A stretch of 64,000 bases of DNA from Trichuris trichiura. Lineage: Eukaryota; Nematoda; Enoplea; Trichinellida; Trichuridae. The notes below the pieces were generated by a model. It was not told the origin of the DNA. It saw only the letters and a program-made list of their open reading frames with translations, and did no database searches. Within the stretch, counting starts at the first letter, position 1, and each line of letters opens with the position of its first letter. Where the stretch lies: positions 5,130,001 through 5,194,000 of the forward strand of contig JBAJFE010000004.1 in the NCBI GenBank assembly GCA_037903355.1, written 5' to 3'. A program made the translations under genes and the position numbers. Positions 1-11,310 of the stretch are shown here, one piece after another.

Positions 1-1245
1 CTGCGGATATCTCCAACTGTGATGCCATTGTAAGGGCAAATACCCGAACGTCAGACCTGCGCACAATGGAAGCCTGTTCTCTCCTGTCAGCAGTTCATTC
101 ACAAATGATGCGTTCAAGCTCAGGAAATAATGGCTGCCGCCCAGATCCGCACTTACGTTTCTTTGAATTTCCCTCGTCCATTTTTCCATGGAGTTCGCCG
201 TACTGTGCTCGCCATTTTCGACCTATTCAGTGATTGTGCTTTTTCTCTTTGCAGAAAGCCGTCAGATTCTTGCCTTGAGAGTCCTCCACGAGTGCTTTCT
301 TGTACACGACACCGTAACTCTTCCTTGATGCAAACATCTTGACTGAGAGTGGAAATATTATTCGCTTTTGCAAGCAAAATTGCTATTTTGCAGCAACCTG
401 TTGCACACAGAATTGCAAAACTCACTAAGAGAATTCGTTCGGACAGACAGCGTGGAAGATCATCACAAACCAAGATGTACCAAAGCACTTTATTTACTTA
501 TGAACTCTACAGTACACTAATTTAACCATACACAAGCTATATTTAAGCATACGATACGCTCGTCGCATTTTCCAACGGATTTGCTAAATATGTTTCTCTG
601 GCAGACGATTGCAAATGGAGCTGATTTTCAGAATAGGACTTAAATTAACGAACACACTAAAAGTAGTGCTAGGGCGCATTTTCAGGGACGATCTTCTTTA
701 TAGGGCAAATACGGTATTTTGCTAGTGTCAGCAAGTGCACTAACTTTCTTGGCAAGAACAAGGTGAAGAAGTATGACTGAACTCGAGAGTGTGCATGTAG
801 CCACTACCGCCTATGAATCAAGATACCTGGTTAGACGGTCCAGGTTTGACTACCTGCTCCCAGCTGGGAGGAGCGTCAGTTAGATGACCAGCTATGCTGG
901 AAGCACATTGGCTTGATAACTGTTTACCAAGAAGCACAGCAGTCTGCTGATCGGCTCTCGAAGAGGAGTAGCCGTTGAAAGACCAGTTATCTAGTAGGAA
1001 CAAACGTTCAATTGCCGTTTACCTAGGAAGAAAATCGTTTCTCTGATCAAGTACCTAGGAGCATGCAATAGATGAACTGGAAACTCAGAAAGCGTATTTG
1101 GCTAAACGAGCGGTCCTTCGACACACTGTATAAGCGTTTGCTTCCCATTCGTTATTAACGTTGGAAGTTGCCGCCTCAACTTCCGCCGGGCCGTTAATAA
1201 TAAAGATCCCAAAACTCTTCTTAACGTGTCCGCAGGTATTCAAAG
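1..1245. other. no gene recognised
   Basis: Several open frames of 60-110 codons exist on both strands here, but none has a recognisable domain, convincing splice sites or a conserved-looking composition. I see no gene in this stretch. Confidence 0.5.
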
Positions 1246-1436
1246 TGAAACATTTTATGGTATGGCTTTCCCGTTTATCATTAAATTTTAAACCAACCGA
1301 AGCTTTTGGGTTCCCTCCGTCACCCGTCCTCAGCTTTAAAATCTTCACTGAAGACAGGTGACGAAGACGACAGTAAAGGTTCAGTTGGTTTAAAGTTGAA
1401 TGATGAGCGGGTAAACCGTATAATAAAATGTTTTAG
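1246..1436. repeat. inverted duplication, arms of about 85 bp
   Basis: The right arm (about 1354-1436) and the reverse complement of the left arm (about 1246-1330) read nearly the same. Both encode a peptide of the form TGD...SVGLK(L/F)ND(E/K)R...IKCF, once on each strand. The spacer is about 20 bp. The shared peptide suggests the arms came from coding DNA, possibly a transposase tail, but I cannot name the family. Confidence 0.7.
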
Positions 1437-1482
1437 CGACTTGGTGGAAGAAACTTTGGTGGAATCAGAGAAAGGCCCACAT

Positions 1483-1606
1483 CAGAACAAGAGGATGAGG
1501 AAGCGAACCACAGTGACTGAGATGGCATAAACAGCTGGTGGTTTCCCTGGCGGCTGTCTAGGGCCATCTCAGTCTTCGTGGTTCATCTCTTCATCCTCTT
1601 GTTCTG
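1483..1606. repeat. inverted repeat, two 44-bp arms
   Basis: The arms 1483-1526 and 1563-1606 are reverse complements with roughly seven mismatches, separated by 36 bp. The outer ends are CAGAACAAGAGGATGA and its complement. It lies just downstream of the larger inverted duplication and may belong to the same rearranged fragment. Confidence 0.75.
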
Positions 1607-2372
1607 CCCAAAAAAGCGCACGGTCACCCACGTGATCTCTCAATGTGCATTCTGTTTTCACGCGCACACAGTGCATCCTGCTGTTTTATTTATGTTTATT
1701 TGTCCTTTTGTATATCTTTGCATTTTATTTGTTTGTTTAAAGATCTTTCACCGCTTTTTCCATTCTTTCATGCAGCGCCTATCTATGGCTAAACGAAAAA
1801 ACTACTCTGCCAAAAGATGGATGAAGGACTATTAAGAAAAAATATGGAACGCAACTAGCTTTGTTGGAAGCTTTCAGAATTATCTAGCTTCGTCATCAGT
1901 GAAGTGGAGGCGTTTTGCTCCAACGGGATGTTATAAAGACAGATACTGTGCAGTGGAAGTAGTCGACTTGGCAGGACACTGCACCTGATTGTACTGATCA
2001 GCTCATCCCATGCTGCACCATCCTCAAAGTTAGGCATGTCAAATGCACACCTCTTTGCAAGCCCATTCACAGCCTGCAGAATGGGCACTGGAAAGAATTT
2101 CTGAATAATCGCGAATGAATGTTCTCTTGAAACTATACAGCTTCATACGATGTATTAGTTGTGTCGCGCCATGTTTATAATGCCGTTTAAAATTTCGTTG
2201 TTTTGTTGAACTACTTCACTGTTTTGCATTCACAAATATTGCAAAACCGTGGGCATGCATATTGTGTTTCTAAGTTTAAGGAATAAAAATATTCCGCAGT
2301 AATCTTTATTAAATTACTGCAGTCATCTGTCGGGTGTCGACTTCAGCCTCTTCAGTGAACACCTCCCTTTCT
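1607..2372. other. no gene recognised
   Basis: AT-rich sequence with poly-pyrimidine runs. I see no supported coding or RNA feature. Confidence 0.45.
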
Positions 2373-2490
2373 TACGCTGACGGCGGGACTAGAGGGTCCT
2401 GAAAGCTTTGTACGCTTGTTTTCTGTCAATTTCCTAACAACTTGCTCATTCATTCGTTGGTTGGGCGTTTGTGCTGGTTTTTTACACATA
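2373..2490 (+). repeat. dispersed hammerhead-like repeat, copy A
   Basis: The head reads CTGACGG (2377-2383), then a hairpin with stem GGGAC (2385-2389) and GTCCT (2396-2400), then GAAAG (2401-2405). The tail contains CATTCATTCGTTGG followed by TTGGGCGTTTG, which recurs in other copies. Position 9 of the hammerhead core is G instead of A, so this copy is probably inactive even if the family is a ribozyme. Confidence 0.6.
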
Positions 2491-3546
2491 ACAGATACAA
2501 AACACTGGAAGAAGCCGTGGAAAGATCAAAATACAGAAATAAAGATCTATTACCCCAGTGCTTCAGATGAAGTTCGATTCCAAATACACGCTTAAGCCTA
2601 TAAAACATTATCAGCTCATTACAAGACTTCCAGCCACCAACAATGTTCCCGGGTCAGGCAGCGAAACCCTGGCAGGCAAGTTCGAAACCGAAATTTAACG
2701 CTTCACATTCCTAATCAGCAATAATCAGATAAAAAGTATGGACTGCTGCGTAGCAATACCTTCGCTGTGAAACTTTCCTGTTCCAGCATTGAACCCGCCA
2801 GATCTGGTCAACGGCAGGATACTTACATTTTTCACGCCCTATCGATGTCAACTGAGACCCTAGGCTTAAGTAGCGCAGTGCGGGTCAGCGAAGTATTTGC
2901 GCTCATCTCACTAATCAGATGCACAGTGCACTGTTTCGTAATCCAGTACCACTTGCTCTGAATCCCAGTCATTTACGGGCAGTTAAGACCAGCCATTTTT
3001 CTTCAACATAAAGACATCTAGACATTGCTAACGATGATGGTAAGAGCAGATCGTTTTCTTTGCCTAACGTAAGCTGTACTGCGTATAATGACGAGTGGCA
3101 TTTACATTGTGACAGTTAGCGTAACCATTCTTTTCTGCTTTAAAGAAACAATTTTCCAAGTAATAATTGTGCATGCTGAACTTTAGCGGAATAAGTACGA
3201 CGTGATTTCAAGCATTAGGGACATAGATTTACCTGTCATTGCAGGTAACAAATAGTCCAGCTGTAAAACACCGTGTGATCACAAAACAAATGCAGTCACT
3301 TTGATGGCAGCTTTTCCAGTATTCAAGAATCACAACACAACTGTTATTTGAGGAAACCGAAGAGAAAGTATTCATTCACAGCTGAAAGCGATAGAATATG
3401 TCAAATACTGCGTGCTCAGTTTTAATTCTGGCTGCTTAGCCAATTCTTTCTGTAGTTCACAACTATAGCACACCGGAAAGGTAACACACAATTAGATTGG
3501 CACAGACATCTTATGGACTTACATTACCATCACACTTTCGACTAAA
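2491..3546. other. no gene recognised
   Basis: Intergenic DNA downstream of the E75 gene on its strand. No supported feature was seen apart from the likely polyadenylation signal at its right edge. Confidence 0.45.
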
Positions 3547-3552
3547 TTTATT
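3547..3552 (-). promoter_or_regulatory. candidate polyadenylation signal for E75
   Basis: An AATAAA hexamer on the minus strand lies 139 nt beyond the E75 stop codon, the first good one in that direction. The assignment rests on position and motif only. Confidence 0.5.
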
Positions 3553-3690
3553 TAGGCGGAATAATGTAAAGGAAGAAATGTAAATGTGCCTGAGGCGACA
3601 TATGCCAAGTAAAAGACAGCAGCCAGGGGAGCCCAGTTTGCCCGCGGGAAAGGCGATGAATGTAATTCACATATTTTTAGCCAGAAAAAT

Positions 3691-4928
3691 TCAAGCAGAA
3701 GTCAGAGTGGATTTCCACTCTGATTTTACACTGTATACGCCCTGCTTTTGAGGCACTTTAACTTTTGGTGAACTTTCAGTACAGTAGGTTGCTTTCTTCG
3801 AAAGATTCAACGGCTCTTCGTTGTCAAGCTCTTCCGGGAATTCTCGTTTAGGGCTAACGTTTCTTCGCACCGTACTGACCAAAGTGCTCGCGCCATTCGC
3901 TCTCCTGCTTCCTGATTGGAATAATGATGAACTCCCACTCTGGTCATGTAGAACAAACTGGTCGTTAGGCCTCACGTTCGTTGTACGACTAATGCTGCAG
4001 GTACCAGTAGACAATGAACTCTTGGGCACAGTATTCGCTGTGCTCAAAAGCAGCTTTTCATCGATAATAGAGCGAAGGTTGTTGATCACGCGGGAGTGAA
4101 GCAGAGGATCATTGAGAAACGGACCGTATTTCGAAGGCACAGGAGTTGCGCGGTTCAGGTAAAATGGCAGAATATAACTGCATAAATTGTAAATCGGCTT
4201 CTGGGAATCATAAAGTCTGGCCCACTGCTGATACGAAGCACTGGAGCTAGGCAAGCTACAGTCCAAAGGTAATCCAGTGTTTACATTGGAACTGCTGTTG
4301 TCATTGCCACTGGCAGTGGTGAAAAGTTCAGTCGGTTGTTTTTCCAACAAAGAGGCTAAACACGCATGCCTGTCACGCAAATTCGTGAGAGCCCTTTCCT
4401 CCTCGACACAGTAACTGGTTTTCTCGTGAGTTTGGATTGAAATTAATGGCGGAGTTTGCAACGCCTGTTTCAACGTTGGCATCTGCTCGCTTAGGGTTAG
4501 GTTACTTTGATTCAAAGACGAAGACAAAATTAGCGGCTTATGTGAGAATACTGCAGCACTTTTTGTTTCAAACTCTTCTATATGATGCTCGTTCAAGCTG
4601 TCACTGGAAGAATAAGACTCTGTAGCCGATAGAGAACCTTTACCACTGTCGAACGAAGTGTTGTCCTTCGCAGGCCATACTGGACTGTGCAATGTAGCCT
4701 TCATATCAGCAACTGGTGAACTGACGACATTTAAGTTTAAATTATCCATGGATCGATGGTCTCTCGCAATAGCTGAAGTAGTGCTTGTGCATGAGTTGCC
4801 TATTCTTGACAAGTCCGAAAATTTGTTTGGCGATGCATAGCCAGCAGCTGAAACTGAGATAGCATACAACGATGCGTTAGCTTCCAAGTGATTTAAACTG
4901 CTGGTGGGGGAAATTCCACTGCTATTTG
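3691..4928 (-). CDS. E75: E75 exon 10: C-terminal tail (F domain)
   Basis: This last exon of about 411 codons starts after a TTTTCAG acceptor, completes a split alanine codon, and ends at the TGA/TAG-bounded terminus ...TLTSA. It is rich in Ser, Thr and Asn and looks disordered. Near the end (3799-3813) it carries PLNLSKK, a match to the CtBP corepressor-binding motif PxDLS. Insect E75 proteins also have long low-complexity C-terminal tails. Confidence 0.85.
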
Positions 4929-7900
4929 CTGAAAATCACTCCCTTATTAAACATGCTCTACGCAACTGAAGATCTACCTGAATCTTCGTCAGGAATCAAA
5001 TGATGACCAGTGGCATCAGCAGTGTCAGCATCTGAATTTGTATCCATTAGGGTTCTTTTCACTTTGCGAATGAGGTCGTTTCTGGAACGCTGCATAAAAC
5101 GGATATCAATTTTTAAAACTTTAATCACGCACAATCTAACCTTATCTTGAGAGTCCAAGTTCAGTATGAGCAATTTCTCAGCGTGTAACGTATTCAACGT
5201 TCGAAGATCAGGAATTTTCAGCATTAAGCTATTGAAGAGACTCATATCGGCCCCGTGCTGTACACAGATTATCTGCTGTAAAAGGTTCTTTAATCGTTGA
5301 TTAAATTTCTCCACCAAGTCTGCATTTTTCAAACCTGGCCGGCCTGAAATTTGCGTGAACGCAAAACAGCACAATAACTGCTATTAGCGCTGTCTTACTT
5401 GACGAAATCAGTATTATTGCTGAGAAAAGAGCTAGCTCGATGTCCGTTACTTGAAGCATGGTGAAATGGTCAATGAAGTCGAAAAGAGAATCAATCAAAA
5501 AACAGTTTGATCCCGTGCCACCGTTTCCTTGAGCAAGACACCCGCCGCGTTGATATACGGAACCGTTCAACAGAACCAAGCTCTTTGTATTCATATCAAA
5601 CAGGGAGGATAGTTGCAAAAGGAGAACTTCGAAAACGCCAGCCTGAAAAATGTGTGCTTTGAGCAATCGCAGACAAATCACTGCTTAAGCACCTTCAACA
5701 AAATGATCTGGTCCTCCTCTGGTAAAACTAAGAAGCCAGGGATGTTTTTGGCAAAATTCACAATTGCACGTATAGCCGGAAGATAACTATTCGTTAACTC
5801 TTCATTATTAACGTCCATTGCTGCTGTACTACCAGAATGAAGTGGACATGCCTGTAACATCGCAGAATCGCTGTACGACACAACTGTAAGGCGCTTATGA
5901 TTGCGTAAAAAGCCTTACGGTAGGCGAAGGTCGAAGTGTGAAGCTCTTATCATGAAACCTTTGCATCAGCGGAAAGCTCCTATTTTTAAAATACATACTG
6001 GCTTCCAAATAAGCGGATAAAATGCGCGCCACCATATGCTTTCCATCCTCCACAATCGCAGCTAAGTTCGTGGCCTGAGAGTGTGCATTGGCACGTTGCA
6101 TCTCAGCCAGGATTTTAGCTTTCTCACGCTTTGGAACTCTTCCGAATCGAACTGCTGCAATTAAGCACATTAGAAAAATGCGTCCAGTACGTAAAAATTA
6201 AAAACTAAAGTATGCCTCCCTCGAATGTGCACCTGCATAGCTAAGACAAAATCATACTGTTCAACAGTAACGAAATCTTCCTGTTGTCATGGATGCCTGC
6301 AGTTAAACTACGCAGCGACGTTAGCTAGCTGTCACTACTCAGTATCGCTGAAAACGGATGACAGCAGCTCCTACTGTCTTGCAACTTTTTTAACGAACTG
6401 CTCGAACATTCGCTGGTAGGGCAACTGCAGAATTTAATTACAGATATCCACGGCAATGGGAAAAAGCGGTGACTGAAGAACTGTATCAAAATATCAAATT
6501 CCGTTAAACGACAAAAAATATTCGGTCAAGAGAAAATAATACATGTTTAATTTACAACGATAAGTATCTTTCTGTCAACTGGCTATTGCTTTGCTGCATT
6601 CATTGTCGAGCGCCGTAAAACAAACGTGGAAAAAGCTAAAATTCCAAGAAATCTTTGCTTAGCTCAGGTTCACAGGTCAGGAAGTGGTATTTGATAAAAG
6701 CTAATGAATAGAGGAATGTCTAGCGGGACTGATTCTTCGTTGAGCCACAAGACATGCTCGTACGCAAGACATCATGCAACCGTTATAAAAAAAATAGAAT
6801 TTTTATAATGGTAACATTAACTACTTAACTCCCTGTCTCTGTTGGTAATCTTGAATGAAAGAATATAGCGCAGAACTACTACACTGTACATACGGTACAG
6901 AGTCAGAACGCTCGTAACAATAATCGAACAAAAGTTTACCGGTTGATGTACTATTCACTCTTTTAAATAATTCGCAGTGGCTAGAAAACTGAATCATGCA
7001 ACTTTAAAGACGAAAAATTATGTTCATTCAGGGAAAAGCTACGCAACGCATTCCACATAATAGTGCACACATACGTTAATTGCATACAATTAAGTCCAAG
7101 AATTGACAACATTTTTTATATTCCCGTTTCTGAAAAACGCCAAAGTAGTAAAAAATGTTGACTCACAATGAGTACAACAAATAAAACACGCCAGTTATAA
7201 ATAGATATAAATACGAGATAATACGTCTAAAGTTGAGGCATACAATAAAACAAACAAATCTGTGTTCACACAAAACACTATGGAAGCTGTTTAGAGTAAT
7301 TTAAATCTTTGCATACTGCGCTACTAGTGACCAGCAGTATACGATGTAACTCGGAAAACTGAGACATTTTAAAATTAAACCAGATTCTTGATCAGTGAAT
7401 GAAGTTTTCATGTGCAACATGACTAATTGGAAAAGAAAACACAAGTCCTGTATCTGAAACTAACACAATTTTCAAAGAAGGGTAAAATTCTTCTCCCGTT
7501 GAAGTGACCAGTAATTTATAGGACATCCGAAAAAAAGGGATAAATATAACGCAGTATCCTAGTAAAAAAAAGCATGCACAATAATACCCATCACCGCAGG
7601 AATGAGTATACGAGCTACCATTTCGTGCGAAGCAAGTAATTTCGTTTTAGGCCTGAGTCCTACGCATACGTGGCATATTTCTACAACGTAGTAAGTCCGG
7701 CCCGATATTCCTTTTCCAAAAATTGCTTCCTTGTTAAAAAAGAAAACTAGACGAGGTGAACTCGTCCATCTAGCAAACGATGTCTCACAGACTTTGTAAT
7801 TTAAACGAGCAAAAAATTCTAAATGACCGTCTACCGATGAAGTCTAATGATACAGTTAAATCCCTGCTTCATTTGTACATAGCACATCGTAAACCTATGG

Positions 7901-10900
7901 CTGCTGGCACTTACTAAAACATGAGCATCTAAAGGTGTGACAATGATCCAACTGTAACGGTCGACCACGCAATCCTACCTAGCCGCTGCTGCCTTCGCAG
8001 CTGTCGTGCTTTTGGCCTAATCTAGTTTGAATGCAGGTTGCCGATCCAACTAAATCCTACTGGCGACAACACAACAATACACTTCTGTTAGTGGAAAACC
8101 TAAACTTAGCTTTTCCAAAACGGCAATGTGTCAGTTCTGTTGAAACATTAAATCAAAAAGAGAGCAACTGCAACCTAGAGCTGCTATTTGAAACTTCCAA
8201 AATCATTTGAACGAAATCATGCTGAGGAAGCCACTGAATGAGTTCTGCCATTGCTACTTGCTTGGGCAGAGCATCTGGTTGGCTAGCAACGACATTGCCA
8301 ACACAGGTGGAAAAACGACTCACTTGGAAAAATACCGTCTGTAAAGCAGAATAAAGAAAACAATTTAACATGGAACAATCGCTTAAAAATATTCATTAGA
8401 GATAGATGATAGTCATCCATAGCTGCTTTTGATTTCGAAAGATGAAGAACGATTTTGACGTATCACCTCACGAGATTTGCTAAGCTAAACTGACATATTA
8501 CTCTCATGCAGAAACAAAACGCAACAAGCTCCCTAGCAAGTTAACTGCTGCTAAATGAGGAAGAGCGTTCGTACGATTACGCAAAATTGTATTAATACTA
8601 CTGAATAATAGATAGTAGGTAATATGCATCATACCGTCACGTGACATTCCGACTGCAATACACTTCTTTAGGCGACAGTATTGACACCGATTGCGATTTA
8701 TCCTCAACACTGAACACTGCTGATTTTTTGAACAGGGACGGTATTGTATCTTTTGTTGAATGGAACGACGAAAGAAGCCCTGTAAAAGCAGAAGTTGAGG
8801 CTAGAACAAAAGAAACATGCCACGTCTTCATAAGAGGTAGTCACATTGATGCCTGTTTTAATTATGTGGGAAAGTGAACGGGAAAATCAAAATTTTCGGA
8901 ATGCGCAGGTCTCGTCGTCACCCTTCCTTCCCATGCGACGACAGAATTTTGACGTTCCGGACTTCCCGTTAATTTTTTCACATCATTAGACACAGACATC
9001 AATATGACTACCACTTATGAAAATATGCATGCGCCCGTTACAAGAAATTCTGCTTTCAAATACGTCATGTCCAACAGTGTAAAAACAATAACAAGTGCGA
9101 GAAATATTATAAAACGCCGACAAGACAGAAAACACAGGGAAAGTAGACGTCGGAAAACAAAACGTTGAAAAGAGTGCAAGAACAACTCAAGTTCCATGTG
9201 GCACAATAACTGAGGAGAAATCGTTGCCACTACAGGAAAGCATACATGCAACTGCGCCCCATTAACCTTAACAAGATGATGCCTACAACGTCTGCTTCTC
9301 CACCGCACAGCACCGCAGTCAGTACGAAGAGGTACGGCCTACATAAGTGTCACAGAAAATAAGGGGCGAGTAAGTTTCACTGGCACGACGGCGCAGTCAG
9401 TACATATTGCTCGTAGCCGAATGAACGAGTAAGTTCCAGTTCTGGATGAGAACAACACAGATTCCAGAGATTAACGCCAAAAACGTAAATTGCAAGTGTC
9501 CTTAAGCATGTAGGCTACTGAGCCCTACTCTCTGAAGAAGAAAAAATTGGATCAAGGGGCAAAAATCAGTGACAGTTCAGAAGAGCTTTTAACCTATCCT
9601 GTTACACAGATCACAGGTCAATGACACAAAAATTGGCTTACTGTAAGCGCCACGCGACACACTAGCATTTCCATCAAACACTTACCTTGCAGCCTTCGCA
9701 AGCATGGACGCCGTAGTGAAACCCGCTGGCCTTATCGCCACATACTTGGCACAGCACGGAACTGCCTTCGAACGCTAGAAATGAAAGCCAGGAGTTACAA
9801 AAGCTTTAAGCTTAAAGACTCATTATCAAACAGCTTGACATTCAATACTAGATTTTTGCCCACTTTCAGGAGCCAGTTCCCAAGAGACCATCTCTACCAA
9901 GGGAAACATTCAAGATAAGTTACGCACATGCGTTGTTATTATTATTATTATTGTTATTTCTGCTGCGTTAACTCTTAAACGAAACACGAATGGTTTTTGA
10001 ACGGTACAGCTACCATGAAACAATAAGAAATTGCATAACAGACAGACACTAAAAATCAATTAACATATGCAGCGAAACTCAGAGTGAACATAAGTGTTAT
10101 GGTCCCTCGTTAACCTATCAGCAGCGAGACTTGGAAACGGTGCGTTGCCATGCTGTCGTAGTTACTCTGTAAGAAGGCCATGGTACAGTTTGAAAGATAA
10201 ACAAAACGTGGTTAACTCGGGGTGAAGTGACGATTTGGCCCTGACCCTGCTTTGTCAGTGCGTTTGCCTGAAAGAGAAAACGGTCAATCACCTTCTGTAC
10301 GCTGGCGTTGCTGACCGACTTTTACTAGATTTCTGAATTGCCTAGGGAAACTAATTTTCTCTTTCGTTCGACAATAACCTAAATTCAGACTGACCGCAGG
10401 ACCGGACTTTTGCCCGTCGGCTTATTAGCGCGCGGCTGTCCCATCCCCTGTAACAACAAACAACGAGCCGCTCTGTGGGAGGTGCACTATTGGTACTAAC
10501 CCGCATTAACACCCCTCTACTATGCATGTAATCATGCCAACAATGCCAACAAAACTGCAAATGTAGATACGAGACAAGTGCATACTCACATGTTTCAGAG
10601 CAGGAGAGGCTTGCTCGCCGTCCGCATAACAAAGAGGAAGAAGACTGACTAGCTGATAGGAGTGACTCGATCTGTGAAGACTCGTATCCGTCAAAGGCTG
10701 GATCATGGAGTCTGCCTTGGCACTTGCGCGGTTGCGATATGAAAGATTGCTCCACTGCTTGTAACAGGTATTCATGCCTTTTGGGAGAGGGCAGGAAATC
10801 TATTGCCGAAGAGGCGGAAGATGACGGTGCTGACAAAGACTGGCTCAGTATTGAAGCTAAGTTCAAAGGAGAGAGACTGCCCACAAGATGGCCATCAGAT

Positions 10901-11310
10901 AAAGATTGCTGGTGTTGTTGCTGCAAGGGCAAGCTTGTGGAACGGCTGACCAAACGAAATGCGGATGGCCAGCCGGTTTGTTCTGTAGTCGCTAACTCAG
11001 TAACTGGAGCTGCTGATTGTTCGGCTGGACCCTCAGCCATGCAGACAGAAGATGTTGATACGATGACAGAGTTCACCAATTGCTTAATATCGGTCGATGG
11101 ATTCCGCTAAAAATGCACCTTCTATAGGATAGCCATCTATAGCAATTGCAAGCTTACCCCGTCAGACTGCATGCTGCAAATGGCCGACTCAGAGGCTGGA
11201 AGCTCTCTGAAGGACCACCGCTGTGCAGGGGGTGAGCGTTGCGTTTCAAATGGCGAACGAGTAACTAGAAGATGCGTCAATGCGGATAGCTGCAGCGCGT
11301 TGTAATACAT
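3691..11310 (-). CDS. E75: E75-type nuclear receptor (NR1D/E75 group), ten coding exons
   Basis: The assembled frame of about 1031 codons joins ten exons in phase: 11310-11158, 11106-10590, 9774-9686, 8779-8635, 6154-5919, 5851-5693, 5642-5399, 5343-5141, 5089-4978 and 4928-3691. It has a variable N-terminal A/B region, a two-finger DNA-binding domain, the T/A-box extension [16 protein letters not shown] that is diagnostic of E75 and Rev-erb, a full ligand-binding domain, and a long serine-rich tail. Family members are nuclear transcriptional repressors that bind monomeric half-sites; insect E75 binds haem and is induced by ecdysone. The start ATG at 11310 is the first in frame after a stop just upstream, but further 5' exons or alternative promoters, common in E75, cannot be excluded. 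Large introns lie at 6155-8634, 8780-9685 and 9775-10589; the others are 49-67 nt. Confidence 0.92.
4978..5089 (-). CDS. E75: E75 exon 9: after helix 11
   Basis: This 112-nt exon begins after ATGCAG and ends G|GTAGAT in phase with exon 10. It encodes a basic stretch (RKVKR) followed by an acidic one ([13 protein letters not shown]). I see no clear AF-2 activation helix. Confidence 0.8.
5141..5343 (-). CDS. E75: E75 exon 8: ligand-binding domain, C-terminal helices
   Basis: It encodes [17 protein letters not shown] through [17 protein letters not shown], the helix 9-11 region of the E75/Rev-erb domain. The histidine of TLHAEKLL (codon 5183-5185) aligns with the helix-11 histidine that is a haem ligand in the family. 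Phases match both neighbours. Confidence 0.88.
5399..5642 (-). CDS. E75: E75 exon 7: ligand-binding domain core
   Basis: It starts [16 protein letters not shown] after TTTTCAG and ends ILISS with donor A|GTAAGA. It covers the helix 4-8 region, including LFDFIDHF and [12 protein letters not shown], with typical nuclear receptor spacing. Confidence 0.88.
5693..5851 (-). CDS. E75: E75 exon 6: start of ligand-binding domain
   Basis: With the acceptor TTACAG at 5852-5857 this exon begins ACPLHSGS and continues to [11 protein letters not shown]...EEDQIILLK, the signature helix 3-4 region. The cysteine of ACPL (5846-5848) sits where the family has a haem-ligand cysteine. An alternative acceptor at 5884 is in phase with a different donor (see findings). 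Confidence 0.85.
5919..6154 (-). CDS. E75: E75 exon 5: hinge and T/A box
   Basis: It encodes [20 protein letters not shown] and the hinge up to SFTLRPSPT. The acceptor is a tandem CAGCAG, so the alanine may be optional. MQRFHD aligns with the conserved hinge segment just before the ACPL of the ligand-binding domain, which favours the distal donor at 5918. Confidence 0.85.
6334..6450 (+). repeat. dispersed hammerhead-like repeat, copy C (degenerate)
   Basis: It lies inside E75 intron 5, antisense to the gene. The head CGCTGAAAACGG is decayed and its hairpin is lost, but the tail CATTCGCTGGTAGGGCAACTG matches the tails of copies A, B and D. Confidence 0.45.
8635..8779 (-). CDS. E75: E75 exon 4: second zinc finger
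   Basis: The 48 codons read [16 protein letters not shown]...[19 protein letters not shown], the complete second finger with four cysteines. The exon starts after TTTTACAG and ends at D, G|GTATGA. The break positions (K|GFF and SRD|AVRF) are classic nuclear receptor intron sites. Confidence 0.95.
9686..9774 (-). CDS. E75: E75 exon 3: first zinc finger
   Basis: The 30 codons read [20 protein letters not shown] through ACEGCK, with the P-box CEGCKG completed by the next exon. Splice sites are TTTCTAG and AAG|GTAAGT. The finger determines half-site recognition. Confidence 0.95.
10590..11106 (-). CDS. E75: E75 exon 2: N-terminal A/B region
   Basis: This 517-nt exon joins exon 1 in phase 0 and exon 3 in phase 1 (ACA T|GTGAGT). 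It is Ser/Gln rich ([23 protein letters not shown]), as expected of a variable activation region. No domain is recognised. Confidence 0.75.
11158..11310 (-). CDS. E75: E75 exon 1 (probable)
   Basis: The frame from ATG 11310 gives 51 codons ending MQSDG|GTAAGC. The following 51-nt intron ends TTTTTAG and restores the frame of exon 2. It is supported by phase and splice sites, not by homology. Confidence 0.55.

Noticed and set aside
5884..5918. A 35-nt intron in E75 between donor 5918 and acceptor 5884
   Set aside because: It breaks the frame. The acceptor at 5852 restores both frame and homology.
8153..8371. Minus-strand frame with [20 protein letters not shown] and [16 protein letters not shown] in an E75 intron, after an acceptor-like CTTTACAG
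   Set aside because: It looks protein-like, but its phase does not match exon 4 and E75 proteins have no such segment. Kept only as a possible alternative exon.
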